Shown here in pieces: positions 44,236-52,524 of a DNA stretch of 63,754 nt. The notes below the pieces were generated by a model. The model was not told the DNA's origin and made no database searches. It saw only the letters and a program-made list of their open reading frames with translations. The first letter of the stretch is position 1, and each line of letters begins with the position of its first letter. The position numbers and the translations under genes were made by a program. This stretch comes from Rathayibacter tanaceti. Lineage in GTDB: Bacteria; Actinomycetota; Actinomycetes; Actinomycetales; Microbacteriaceae. The stretch lies in contig NZ_LIIN01000004.1 of NCBI RefSeq assembly GCF_001634385.1, forward strand, positions 1 through 63,754, written 5' to 3'.

Positions 44236-44241
44236 AGGGTA
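44236..44241 (-). promoter_or_regulatory. -10 box of leaderless dapA
   Basis: TACCCT on the minus strand, 6 nt before GTG 44229. Confidence 0.5.
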
Positions 44242-44452
44242 GCGGGTCGCTGCGTCGACCCCGGGAAGGGTCGGCGGCGGCGTCCGCGCCGCGGGTGGGA
44301 GAGGTGCGATCTGCAGGAGCGGGTGCGATCCGCCGGACGGCGTGCGATCGACAGGCGATGGGTGCGGGTGAGCGCTCTCCGCCGCTCGCTCGTCGTCGCG
44401 GAGGGGATTCCCCGCCCCGAGGGAGCCGGTCGGGCCGGCACCGCCGGTCGGC

Positions 44453-45223
44453 CTACGGAGCGACGCGGCCGTTGGCGTTGAAAGCGGCGTAGGTCAGGGG
44501 CATGAGCTCCTCGAAGCGCTGCTCCATCTGCTCAGCGGCCATCTCTATCTCGCGCTGCGGGAAAGAGGGGAACGTCGAGTCCTCGCGCTTGGTGCGCAAC
44601 GAGAGGAAGTTCATCAGCGAGCGGGCGTTGAGCGTCACGTACATCGACGAGTAGATGTTCAGCGGCAGCACGATGCGGGCGACCTCACGTGCGACGCCCT
44701 CGCTGAGCATCCTCTGGTAGGCCTCGAACGCCTGGGTGCTCGCGCGGCGGGTCTCGGCGACGACGAGCTCGGTCTGCTCCGGAGTGCCCGGCTCGAACGA
44801 GTACGCGCCGGGCTTGCCGACCTGCACGAGATTGCGCTGAGGGCCGGGCACGTAGAAGACGGGGCGCAGCTCGCGGTACCGGCCCGACTCCTCGTTGTAG
44901 GAGGCGATGCGGTGTCGCATGAACTCGCGGAAGACGAAGATCGGGGCCTGCACGTAGAAGGTCATCGAGTTGTGCTCGAAGGGCGAGCCGTGCCGGTCGC
45001 GCATCAGGTAGTTGATCAGGCCGCGGTCGCGCTTGCTCTGCTTCTCGGCGTCCCCCTCCTCGCCGTCGAGGGCCTCGGTGAGCGTCTTCTCGCCCTGCGT
45101 CGAGACGCGGGCGGCGAAGAGGACATCGGAGTCGTGGGCGCTCGAGCGGACCAGCTCGACGACGACGTCGGAGCGGAAGACGGGGGCGTTCTGATCGGTG
45201 CTGGGGGTGCTCTGGTCGGTCAC
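44453..45223 (-). CDS. thyX: FAD-dependent thymidylate synthase
   Basis: Makes dTMP from dUMP with FAD and methylene-THF. The 256-aa protein has the ThyX signature RHRIASYNEESGRY (RHRxxSxNxxSxR) near residue 105. The GTG start is 7 nt after a TAGGGT box. The ~220 nt between thyX and dapA hold no gene. Confidence 0.96.
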   Translation of the reverse strand: MTDQSTPSTDQNAPVFRSDVVVELVRSSAHDSDVLFAARVSTQGEKTLTEALDGEEGDAEKQSKRDRGLINYLMRDRHGSPFEHNSMTFYVQAPIFVFREFMRHRIASYNEESGRYRELRPVFYVPGPQRNLVQVGKPGAYSFEPGTPEQTELVVAETRRASTQAFEAYQRMLSEGVAREVARIVLPLNIYSSMYVTLNARSLMNFLSLRTKREDSTFPSFPQREIEMAAEQMEQRFEELMPLTYAAFNANGRVAP

Positions 45224-45230
45224 GGCTTCG

Positions 45231-45236
45231 ACCCTA
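45231..45236 (-). promoter_or_regulatory. -10 box of leaderless thyX
   Basis: TAGGGT on the minus strand, 7 nt before GTG 45223. Confidence 0.5.
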
Positions 45237-45293
45237 GGGCACCTGCGCGGCGACTCCCGACGTCACGATCGGGTGCGCGCCTGTCTGCGCGCC

Positions 45294-45299
45294 TAGCCT
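45294..45299 (+). promoter_or_regulatory. -10 box of the leaderless thioredoxin-like gene
   Basis: TAGCCT lies 6 nt before ATG 45306. Confidence 0.5.
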
Positions 45300-45305
45300 T
45301 CCTCC

Positions 45306-45743
45306 ATGGAACCGGTGCCGATCGCAGCCTCCCTCGTGGCGCTCGTCATTCTCGGCACGGCGCTCGGCCTCCTGCACCGCCATGCGGCCGGACGCGTCTC
45401 CACTCGCTCGCCTACCGGCGAGGCGCCGATCGATCCGGGCGAGCTCGTCCCGGGTGCGCTGCTGGGCTCGAGCGCCACCGTGCTGCAGTTCTCGACCGAG
45501 TTCTGCTCCCGCTGCCCCGCGGTGCGGCGGATGCTCGCCGACGTCGCGCGGGAGCGGCCCGGAGTCGCGCACCTCGACGTCGACCTGACGCATCGGGCCG
45601 ACCTCGCCGAGCGGTTCCGCATCCGGCAGACCCCGACCCTGCTCGTGCTCGATGCGGCGGGCATCCCGCGCAGCCGCATCGGCGGCCCGCCCGCCCGCGC
45701 CGTCGTGACCGCCGAGCTCGACCGACTCCAGGAGACGCAATGA
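45306..45743 (+). CDS. Membrane-anchored thioredoxin-like protein
   Basis: The 145-aa protein starts with one membrane span (about residues 5-22), then a thioredoxin fold with the active-site motif FCSRC (about 67-71) and the cis-Pro in RQTPTLLVL. The fold should face outside the cell. Its stop overlaps the DUF4395 start as ATGA, so the two are made together, probably as one redox or sulfur-relay unit (inference). Confidence 0.85.
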   Translation: MEPVPIAASLVALVILGTALGLLHRHAAGRVSTRSPTGEAPIDPGELVPGALLGSSATVLQFSTEFCSRCPAVRRMLADVARERPGVAHLDVDLTHRADLAERFRIRQTPTLLVLDAAGIPRSRIGGPPARAVVTAELDRLQETQ

Positions 45744-46243
45744 CCATCCCTCCCCCGTCCGGCACCGTCGACCCTCGCGGCCCGCGCTTCGCCGCCTCCC
45801 TCACCGCCGTCCTCCTGCTCGCCACGGTCGCACTCGGCCTCGCGGCCCCGAGCGGCGCGGGCCCGGCAGAACGTGCGCTGCAGCCCGGCTTCCTCCTCCT
45901 CGTCATCCTCGCACTGCTCTTCGCCTGGTCGGCGGCGCGTGGAGTCGGCTCGGGACCGTGGTCGGCGCTCTTCCGCCGACTGATCCGGCCGCGCCTCGCT
46001 CCGCCCCAGGAGTGGGAGGACGCCCGGCCGCCGCGATTCGCGCAGCTGATCGGGCTGGTCGTGACCGGGGTCGGCGTGCTGCTGCATGTGGCGGGCGTCT
46101 CCTCGGCCGTGCCGGTCGCCGCATCCGTCGCGTTCCTCGCCGCATTCCTCAACGCCGCCTTCGGGCTGTGCCTGGGCTGCGAGCTCTACCTCGTGCTCGC
46201 ACGGGCCGGCCTGCTCGGGCGCTCGGCCGGCTCCCGGGCATGA
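45740..46243 (+). CDS. DUF4395 membrane protein
   Basis: The 167-aa protein has about four membrane spans and the DUF4395 pattern with DARPPRFAQLIG in the middle and GLCLGCELY near the end. The CxxC pair close to a membrane span, next to a thioredoxin partner, suggests thiol exchange. The family function is not established. Confidence 0.82.
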   Translation: MTIPPPSGTVDPRGPRFAASLTAVLLLATVALGLAAPSGAGPAERALQPGFLLLVILALLFAWSAARGVGSGPWSALFRRLIRPRLAPPQEWEDARPPRFAQLIGLVVTGVGVLLHVAGVSSAVPVAASVAFLAAFLNAAFGLCLGCELYLVLARAGLLGRSAGSRA

Positions 46244-46296
46244 GGCTCTAGGCTGGATCCCTCGCGGGCGGCCCGCGACCGGCCTCGGGAGGCACC

Positions 46297-47322
46297 ATGA
46301 GCGACGCAACCGCACGGCACTCCGACCAGGACGGGACGGGACCGTCGGCCGGATCGCCCCGCCGGGCCGCGCGATCGGCGTCGGAGCACGTGTCGGCACC
46401 GCAGCCCTCGCCGGAGTCGGATGCTCCGGCACCTCGGCTCAGGGTCTTGATCTCGGGAGCGAGCGGGATGATCGGCTCCGAGCTCACACGCCAGCTGCGC
46501 GCCGACGGGCACGAGATCCTCAGGTTGGTGCGTCACGCGCCGACCGGGCCGGACGAATTCCATTGGGCGCCGACCTCGCACATGCTCGACTTCAGCGTGC
46601 TGGAGCGGGTCGACGCGGTGGTCAACCTCTCGGGCGCCTCGATCAGCCGACTGCCCTGGACCGCCTCCTACCAGCGGAAGATTCTGGATTCACGCGTCCA
46701 GGCGACGCAGACCATCACGGATGCCATGCGGATGTCATCCGCTCCTCCCGCAACCCTGATCAACGCCTCCGCCGTCGGCTACTACGGTGACCGGCCCGGC
46801 GAAGAGCTGACCGAGCAGTCGCCGCGCGGGGAGGGGTTCCTCGCCGATGTCGTCGAGCGCTGGGAGCAGGCGGCCCACCTCGCACCGGAGTCGACCCGCG
46901 TCGCGACCGTGCGCACCGGCCTGGTGCTCGGCGACGGAGGCGCGCTGAAGCCGCTCCTCCCCCTCACCCGGCTCGGACTCAGCGGCCCGCTCGGCGGCGG
47001 ACGGCAGTCGTGGCCCTGGATCAGCCTCTACGACGAGGCTGCCGCGATCCGCCACCTGCTGACGTCGTCCCTCTCGGGCCCGGTGAACCTGGCCGGTCCC
47101 GTGCCCGCGACGGCGAACGACGTCATGCGCACCCTCGCCGAGCTGCTGCACCGCCCGTTCGCTCTCCCGGTGCCGGAGAAGGTCATCGAGCTGGCCCTGC
47201 GGGACGCCGGCCACGAGCTGCTGCTCTCGAACCAGCGGCTCGTCCCACAGCGGCTGCTCGACGACGGCTTCGAGTTCCGGCACCGCACCGTCGCCGAGGC
47301 GCTCGACTGGGTGCTCGCCTGA
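46297..47322 (+). CDS. TIGR01777-family sugar-nucleotide-epimerase-like protein
   Basis: Extended SDR of 341 aa. After a ~48-residue disordered start comes the NAD-binding GASGMIGSEL. Then follow NLSGASI, NASAVGYYGDRP with the Tyr, VRTGLVLG, and a C-terminal DUF1731 domain (LLSNQRLVPQRLLDDGFEF). Substrate unknown. ATG 46297 has GGGAGG 5 nt upstream; a TAGGCT box at 46249-46254 could be its promoter, giving a ~37-nt leader. It may start further in, near VLISGASG. Confidence 0.88.
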   Translation: MSDATARHSDQDGTGPSAGSPRRAARSASEHVSAPQPSPESDAPAPRLRVLISGASGMIGSELTRQLRADGHEILRLVRHAPTGPDEFHWAPTSHMLDFSVLERVDAVVNLSGASISRLPWTASYQRKILDSRVQATQTITDAMRMSSAPPATLINASAVGYYGDRPGEELTEQSPRGEGFLADVVERWEQAAHLAPESTRVATVRTGLVLGDGGALKPLLPLTRLGLSGPLGGGRQSWPWISLYDEAAAIRHLLTSSLSGPVNLAGPVPATANDVMRTLAELLHRPFALPVPEKVIELALRDAGHELLLSNQRLVPQRLLDDGFEFRHRTVAEALDWVLA

Positions 47323-47359
47323 GCACCCGGTACCGGCCGGAGCACCGCGCGTTCGCCTC

Positions 47360-47806
47360 TCAGGCCGGAGCGTCGTGCTCCAGCGCGATCGCACGTCGGA
47401 TCGCTCCGCGGGCCCGCTTGCGGTCGCCGCTCGCATCGTAGGCGAGACCCAGCCGGTACCAGGCGCGCCAGCTCCTGGGCTGCGCGTCCACCGCATCGGC
47501 GTAGCTCGGGAACAGGGCGTCCGCCTCCTCGCGCAGCGGACGGCCGCTGGCCCGGGAGTCGAGCACCTCCTGCGGAAGGCCGTCCTCGCCCTCGAGGCGG
47601 CGGGCCAGGCGCTCGGCCCGGACTCCGAAGAGCAGTTCGCGCACGAGACCCCACACGCCGACTCCACCCAGGATGAGCAGGCCTGCGCCCATGACGACGC
47701 CGGGTACCGTCGCCGCGGCGAAGGCGACGACGGAGTACTGGAGGCAGACGACGAGGTAGAGGGCGAGCAGGACCGCCATCAGGACGACTCCGACGCGGGT
47801 CCTCAC
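47360..47806 (-). CDS. Membrane protein with TPR-like tail
   Basis: The 148-aa protein has two membrane spans (about residues 7-30 and 33-58) and a C-terminal TPR-like helix pair (SWRAWYRLGLAYDASGDRKR). The GTG start overlaps the dapB stop as GTGA. Conserved with dapB in related genomes as I recall; the function is unknown. Confidence 0.75.
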   Translation of the reverse strand: MRTRVGVVLMAVLLALYLVVCLQYSVVAFAAATVPGVVMGAGLLILGGVGVWGLVRELLFGVRAERLARRLEGEDGLPQEVLDSRASGRPLREEADALFPSYADAVDAQPRSWRAWYRLGLAYDASGDRKRARGAIRRAIALEHDAPA

Positions 47807-48635
47807 GGCGCCCTCGTCGCCGCCGCGGCCTGGCCCGACGGCGCCTCATCGGCGAGCGGCGGCTCCTCGAGCGGGCGCTCGGCCAGCGGGGCTGCATCGA
47901 AGGCGGCGCGCAGATCGATCAGCGCGTCGAGGCCGACCACCACTCCGGTGGCCGTGCGGACCACATCGAGCGCCCGAAGCACGCCCTGCTCGTACGAGCC
48001 TGCGACGTGGTGTCGTGGCGAATGGTGACGGTCTCGCCGGTGCCGCCGAACACGACCTCCTGGCGCGCCTCCACCCCGGGCAGTCGGAGGCTGTGCACCG
48101 GCACGCTGGCGACCTGCTGGCCCCGGGCTCGCTGATCGGTGTGCGGAGCCTGCACCGGTCCGAGCTCGGCACGGGCTCGGAGCAGGAGTTCCGCCGTGCG
48201 CACCGCGGTGCCGGACGGCGAGTCGACCTTGCGTGCTCCGTGGGTCTCGATGATCTCGGCGGCATCGAAGAAGCGGGCAGCGACGGTCGAGAGAGCCGTG
48301 GCGAGGACGGAGCCGAGCGAGAAGTTCGGGATGATCACGACGCCCGCGAGCGGCTGCTCCTCGACGGTGCGGCGCAGCGCCGTAATACGGTCCCCGGTCC
48401 ACCCCGAGGTCCCGACCAGGACCTTCTTGCCGTGCGCCACGGCGAGATCGACGATCTGCTGGCTGACGGCCGGCACGGTCATGTCGACCACGACGTCGGC
48501 GGCGAGCATCGCACGGGGATCGTCGCGCGACCCGAGCCGGGCGACGAGCGTGAACTCGCTCGACGCCTCGATGAGGGAGCAGGTGAACGAGCCGAGTCGG
48601 CCGGACGCGCCGACCACGGCGACGGAGGTAGTCAC
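47803..48635 (-). CDS. dapB: 4-hydroxy-tetrahydrodipicolinate reductase (frameshifted here)
   Basis: NAD(P)H-dependent reductase of DAP synthesis. It starts with the Rossmann motif VVGASGRLGS and has the catalytic THGARK segment and DSPSGTAVRT. After TIRHDTTS the frame is lost near 48004, and the normal end GSYEQGVLRALDVVRTATGV lies in the next frame. Repaired it is 277 aa, with a C-terminal extension of ~35 residues. GTG 48635 is the chosen start. Confidence 0.92.
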
Positions 48636-48662
48636 CGCCTCAGCGTAACAACGCGGCACCCG

Positions 48663-49160
48663 TCAGGGCGTGGCGGCACGACCCCAGCTCCGCACCAGAG
48701 TGAGCATCGGGGCGCCCGAGAGCGGATGCGGCACCGGCGGCCCCTCCGGCTGCCAGCCCGCCGAGGTGTACAGGGAGACGGCGCCCGGATTGGCCGTGAG
48801 AACGTGGAGCACGGCCGAGGAGGCACGAGCGGCGGACGCCTCCTCCGCTCCCGACAGCAGGAGTCGAGCCAGTCCTCTGCCCTGCGCCCGCGGATGCACA
48901 GCGAGGAGGGCGAGGTGGGCCGCCTCCGGCGGGTCGGTCGCGAATCCGCTCCCCGGGGGGAGGACGAGCGCGAAGCCCTGGAGCAGCCCGTCGTCCTCGG
49001 CGACGACGAAGGCGAGGGGATCTGCGCTCAGCATCGTCCACGCGCGCTGAGCGGTTCCCGCTGCAGGAGGATGGCCGTCACGGGCGTCGAGGGCGGTGCA
49101 CCACAGGTCGACGCAGGCCGCACGCTCGGCGCGCCCGCCCGTCCTGAGCCGAGTACTCAT
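48663..49160 (-). CDS. GNAT-family N-acetyltransferase
   Basis: The 165-aa protein has the acetyl-CoA loop HPRAQGRGLARLLL and the C-terminal beta-bulge region VLTANPGAVSLYTSAGWQP. The acceptor substrate cannot be told. It lies between dapB and a phosphatase on the same strand. Confidence 0.88.
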   Translation of the reverse strand: MSTRLRTGGRAERAACVDLWCTALDARDGHPPAAGTAQRAWTMLSADPLAFVVAEDDGLLQGFALVLPPGSGFATDPPEAAHLALLAVHPRAQGRGLARLLLSGAEEASAARASSAVLHVLTANPGAVSLYTSAGWQPEGPPVPHPLSGAPMLTLVRSWGRAATP

Positions 49161-49188
49161 GTTCAGCCCGGTGCTCCCGCATCGCCGC

Positions 49189-49791
49189 TCAATACGGCTG
49201 CGCCTCCGGCAGCCCGGTGCGCAGCTCGACGGGGAGGTGCGAGAGATCGTTGTGCACCACGAGCACCGGTGGCTTGCGCGAGCGGACGCGGATGATCGTC
49301 AGGCCGCAATTGGCCTGGTTCACTCCCAGCCAGCGCCAGTCCGGAGCGTCGAAGACATGGCGCACGAACCAGCCGATGACGAAGTTGTGGGTGATCAGGA
49401 GGTCGTGCCGGTCATCACGGGAGGGGGCAAGGAACTCCGCGACCGCGTCCTGCATCTGCGCGTGACCCGCTTCGATCTCGGCCGAGGTGACACTGCCGAA
49501 GAACGGCTCGAACGCTTTCGGCATGTCCGGAGTCGGGCCCGACGGGATGCAGTCGAACAGCAGCGAGGAGGGCTGCAGCGGAAGACTCGGGAGCAGCGCC
49601 TGGAACCGAGCGGCCGTCTCCTCCGCCCGACGCAGCGGCGAGTGCCACGCGCCCGTGAACGGGACGCCGCCCAGACGCTCGGCGATGAGCCGAGCCTGAC
49701 GCTCGCCGCGCGCCGACAGCGGCCCGTCGGGCAGGCCGTGTTCGGCGTCCTGCTGCTCGCCGTGGCGGACGAGGTAGATGTAATGGGACAC
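49189..49791 (-). CDS. Histidine phosphatase family protein
   Basis: Phosphoglycerate-mutase-like phosphatase, 200 aa, with the phosphohistidine motif LVRHGEQQ at residues 7-14 and the second catalytic His in LITHNFVIGW. Substrate unknown. Confidence 0.9.
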   Translation of the reverse strand: MSHYIYLVRHGEQQDAEHGLPDGPLSARGERQARLIAERLGGVPFTGAWHSPLRRAEETAARFQALLPSLPLQPSSLLFDCIPSGPTPDMPKAFEPFFGSVTSAEIEAGHAQMQDAVAEFLAPSRDDRHDLLITHNFVIGWFVRHVFDAPDWRWLGVNQANCGLTIIRVRSRKPPVLVVHNDLSHLPVELRTGLPEAQPY

Positions 49792-49848
49792 GGGAGTCCT
49801 CCCTGGTGCGGCGCGACGGTGCGTGATCAGCGGGCGAGCGACGATCGG

Positions 49849-51245
49849 TCAGATCGCGGAGACGCTCGCGACCCCGGTGATCCCGGCGAAGGTCGACGGG
49901 TCGATCGCACCGACGGCCGAGATCGACAGAGGCCCCCCGGCCAAGTCTGCCGCGAGTGCCTGGACGTCCTCCGCGCCGACGAGGGCGAGTCGCCGCAGGC
50001 TCTCGTCGAGGTCGACGAACTCGCCGAACGTCAGCTCGGCGCGGCCCAGGCGTGACATGCGGGTATCGGAGTCCTCGAGCGCGAGGGCGGCGGCTCCCGA
50101 GAGCTGGCCGCGAGCTCGGGTCAGCTCGTCGGCGCTCACGCCCTGCTCGGCCAGACGGTGGAACTCGGCCAGCAGGAGCTCGGCGACAGTGCCAGCCTTC
50201 GCGGGAGTGCAGGCGGCGTAGAGGCCGAACAGTCCGGCATCGGAGTAGGACGGGGCGAAGGAGTAGACGGAGTAGGCGAGTCCGCGCTTCTCCCGCACCT
50301 CCTGGAAGAGACGCGATGACATGCCGCCGCCGAGGATGGAGTTGAGGACTCCCATGGTCATGCGGCGGTCGTCGCCGGCAGCCAGGCCGGGGAAGCCGAG
50401 GAGGAGGTTGGCCTGCTCGGTCGGACGGTGGACCACCGAGAGCGCGCTGCCGCGGGCGTACACGGCGGTACCCCCGACTCGACGCTCGACCGGGGCCGAC
50501 GGAGTGCCGAGGTCCCAGCCGTCCGAGGCGAGGACGCGCGTGAGCAGACCGACGAGAGCGTCGTGGTCGACGGCTCCGGCAACGGTGACGACGAGGTCGC
50601 GCGGGCGGTAGGCGGCACGGTAGTGGGCCCAGACCGCCTCGCGGGTGCCTCGCCGATGGTGGCGGCCGTGCCTCCGATCGGCCGTCCGAGGGCGTGGTCG
50701 CCGAAGACGGCCTCGAACAGCCGCTCCCCCGCGACATCGGCGGGATCGTCGTCGGCCATCGCGAGCTCCTCGAGGATGACCCCGCGCTCCGTCTCGAACT
50801 CGTCCTGGTCGATCAGGCTCGAGGTGACCATGTCGGCGATCACCTCGACCGCCATCGGTAGGTCGCGGTCCTGGATCTTGGCGTAGTAGCAGGTGTATTC
50901 CTTGGCGGTCAGAGCGTTGTGCTCGCCGCCCACGGAGTCGAAGGCCACGGCGATGTCGAGCGCCGAGCGCGTGCGCGTCCCCTTGAACAGCAGGTGCTCG
51001 AGGAAGTGCGTCGACCCCACGTTGGAGGGCACGGCGGGCTCGGAGCCGGACGCCGAGCGGCCGGCCCTCTCATCGCGCGAGCCCGCGGCCACCCAGAAAC
51101 CGATCGTCGCGCTCCGCGCGCCAGGCACCGCCTCGCTGAGGATGCGGACCCCGCTCGGGAGGACGGATCGGCGGACCAGCGATCCGCCGGCGGCTGGAAT
51201 GGTCGTCTCCGGTTGTTCGAGTGGGAGTGGGACACCGTGATTCAT
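49849..51245 (-). CDS. M16-family zinc protease (frameshifted here)
   Basis: Pitrilysin/processing-peptidase-like metalloprotease, possibly mis-annotated in some genomes as insulinase. The zinc motif HxxEH is seen as HFLEH, and the downstream Glu lies in GGEHNALTAKEYTCYYAK. The frame breaks after GGTAATIGEA near 50647, and the second half (NLLLGFPGLAAGDDRR, ILGGGMSSRLFQEVREKRGL) is in the next frame. The repaired length is 465 aa. ATG is 7 nt from a TAGGGT box. Confidence 0.9.
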
Positions 51246-51252
51246 CGTGCCC

Positions 51253-51258
51253 ACCCTA
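51253..51258 (-). promoter_or_regulatory. -10 box of the leaderless M16 protease gene
   Basis: TAGGGT on the minus strand, 7 nt before ATG 51245. Confidence 0.5.
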
Positions 51259-51337
51259 GGCCACAGGACCGGAGGCACCGTCAGCACTGGCGCGCTCGGC
51301 GGGCGCACCGTCGGAACGCGGTCAGCGGGCGCGCTCG

Positions 51338-52333
51338 TCAGCGTCGGGCGCGATCGAGGGCGGCGAGGTGGCCGTCGTCGAGGTCGAGCGAGACCGCGCG
51401 CATCAGCGCATCGACCTCGGCCGTCGAGCGCGGCGCGACCGTCGCCGCGGCCAGACGCGGCCTGGCGAGGAGCCAGGCGAGGGCGACTGCGGCCGGCGCG
51501 GCCGAGAGCTCGGCTCCGATCGCGTCGAGGGCGGTCAGCATACGGCGACCGCGACGGCCGAGGTGGGCGGCGGCGAGGTCACCGTCCGGGAGGCGTCCGA
51601 GCTCGCGGCGAGTCCGCTCCACTCCACGGAGGAAGCCGTGCGCGAGCGGGACCGTCGAGAGCAGCGAGAGTCCCTGGCCCGCGGCGACGAGTCCGAGGTC
51701 GCCCTCCGCCTCGTGACTCTCGAGCAGGTTGTAACGGACCTCGACCGCGGCGAAGCGCGGGAGGCCGTGGGCGGCCAGCACGCGCGCCTCGAAGAGCTCC
51801 TCGGCGACGAAGCCGGAGGCGACCGCCGAGCGGACGAGTCCGCGCGCGAGGAGCACCTCGACGGCACTGAGCAGTTCGTCGAGGCGACCCGCGCCGTCGG
51901 GGCGGACCGCGAGCACGTCGAGGCGGTCGGTGCGCAGGCGCCGCAGCGCCTCCTCGACCCGGGTGACCAGCGCACGCGGAGTCGCGGCAGCGCCTGCGGG
52001 GGCGCCGAACCGGCCCACGAGGAGGAAGCGGTCGCGGTCGCGGCGTCCGGTGAGCCAGCCGCCCGTCTCCTGCTCGCCGACCGCGGACGAAGCGGCGTCG
52101 GTGACGACGACGCCGTTGCCTCCCCAGGCGGCGAAGCGCTCCAGGAGGGCCGCACCGCCCTCGTGGCCGACGGCGGAGGCATCGAGGACGAGGGGGAAGA
52201 GAGCGTGCGGGGAGTCGCCGAGCGGGCGGCGGTGCGTCTGGACGACGACGGTCGTCTCGACCGGCCCGGTGGCGGACAGGACGCCGCCGCGACGCGACGC
52301 CTTCACGGCTGCAGCGGTCCTGACCCTGGGCAC
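51338..52333 (-). CDS. Aldo/keto reductase-like protein lacking catalytic residues
   Basis: The 331-aa protein keeps the AKR barrel pattern (RVEEALRRLRTDRLDVLAV, AVALAWLLARPRLAAATV). In active AKRs the DTAxxYG motif, a Lys and a His form the catalytic tetrad. Here the first motif reads VVTDAASSAVGEQE with no Tyr, the ATK motif reads VGR (about residue 108), and the His position is Arg (about 144). It is probably a pseudoenzyme or has another activity. It is divergent from the alpha-glucosidase. Confidence 0.8.
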   Translation of the reverse strand: MPRVRTAAAVKASRRGGVLSATGPVETTVVVQTHRRPLGDSPHALFPLVLDASAVGHEGGAALLERFAAWGGNGVVVTDAASSAVGEQETGGWLTGRRDRDRFLLVGRFGAPAGAAATPRALVTRVEEALRRLRTDRLDVLAVRPDGAGRLDELLSAVEVLLARGLVRSAVASGFVAEELFEARVLAAHGLPRFAAVEVRYNLLESHEAEGDLGLVAAGQGLSLLSTVPLAHGFLRGVERTRRELGRLPDGDLAAAHLGRRGRRMLTALDAIGAELSAAPAAVALAWLLARPRLAAATVAPRSTAEVDALMRAVSLDLDDGHLAALDRARR

Positions 52334-52511
52334 GTCACCACTCTCCCTGAGGCGGTCCGGGTGCCCGCCTCGGGAGAGAGTATCCGAGCGCGGGAGTCGC
52401 CGATGCGTCGGAGACGGGACGGTTCACCAGATCGTTACACGGGTGGCACGCCACGGTGCGAAACGCGCCTGCGACCCGTACGACGAGCCCGCCGGTGTCG
52501 GTCCTCCCGGC

Positions 52512-52517
52512 TAGATT
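52512..52517 (+). promoter_or_regulatory. -10 box of the leaderless alpha-glucosidase gene
   Basis: TAGATT lies 7 nt before ATG 52525, and no Shine-Dalgarno is present. Confidence 0.55.
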
Positions 52518-52524
52518 CGCCCCC

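Noticed and set aside
48635-48659. Longer dapB start at 48659
   Set aside because: The extra residues MPRCYAEA precede a typical N-terminus (TTSVAVVGASG) at GTG 48635, so the shorter start is preferred.
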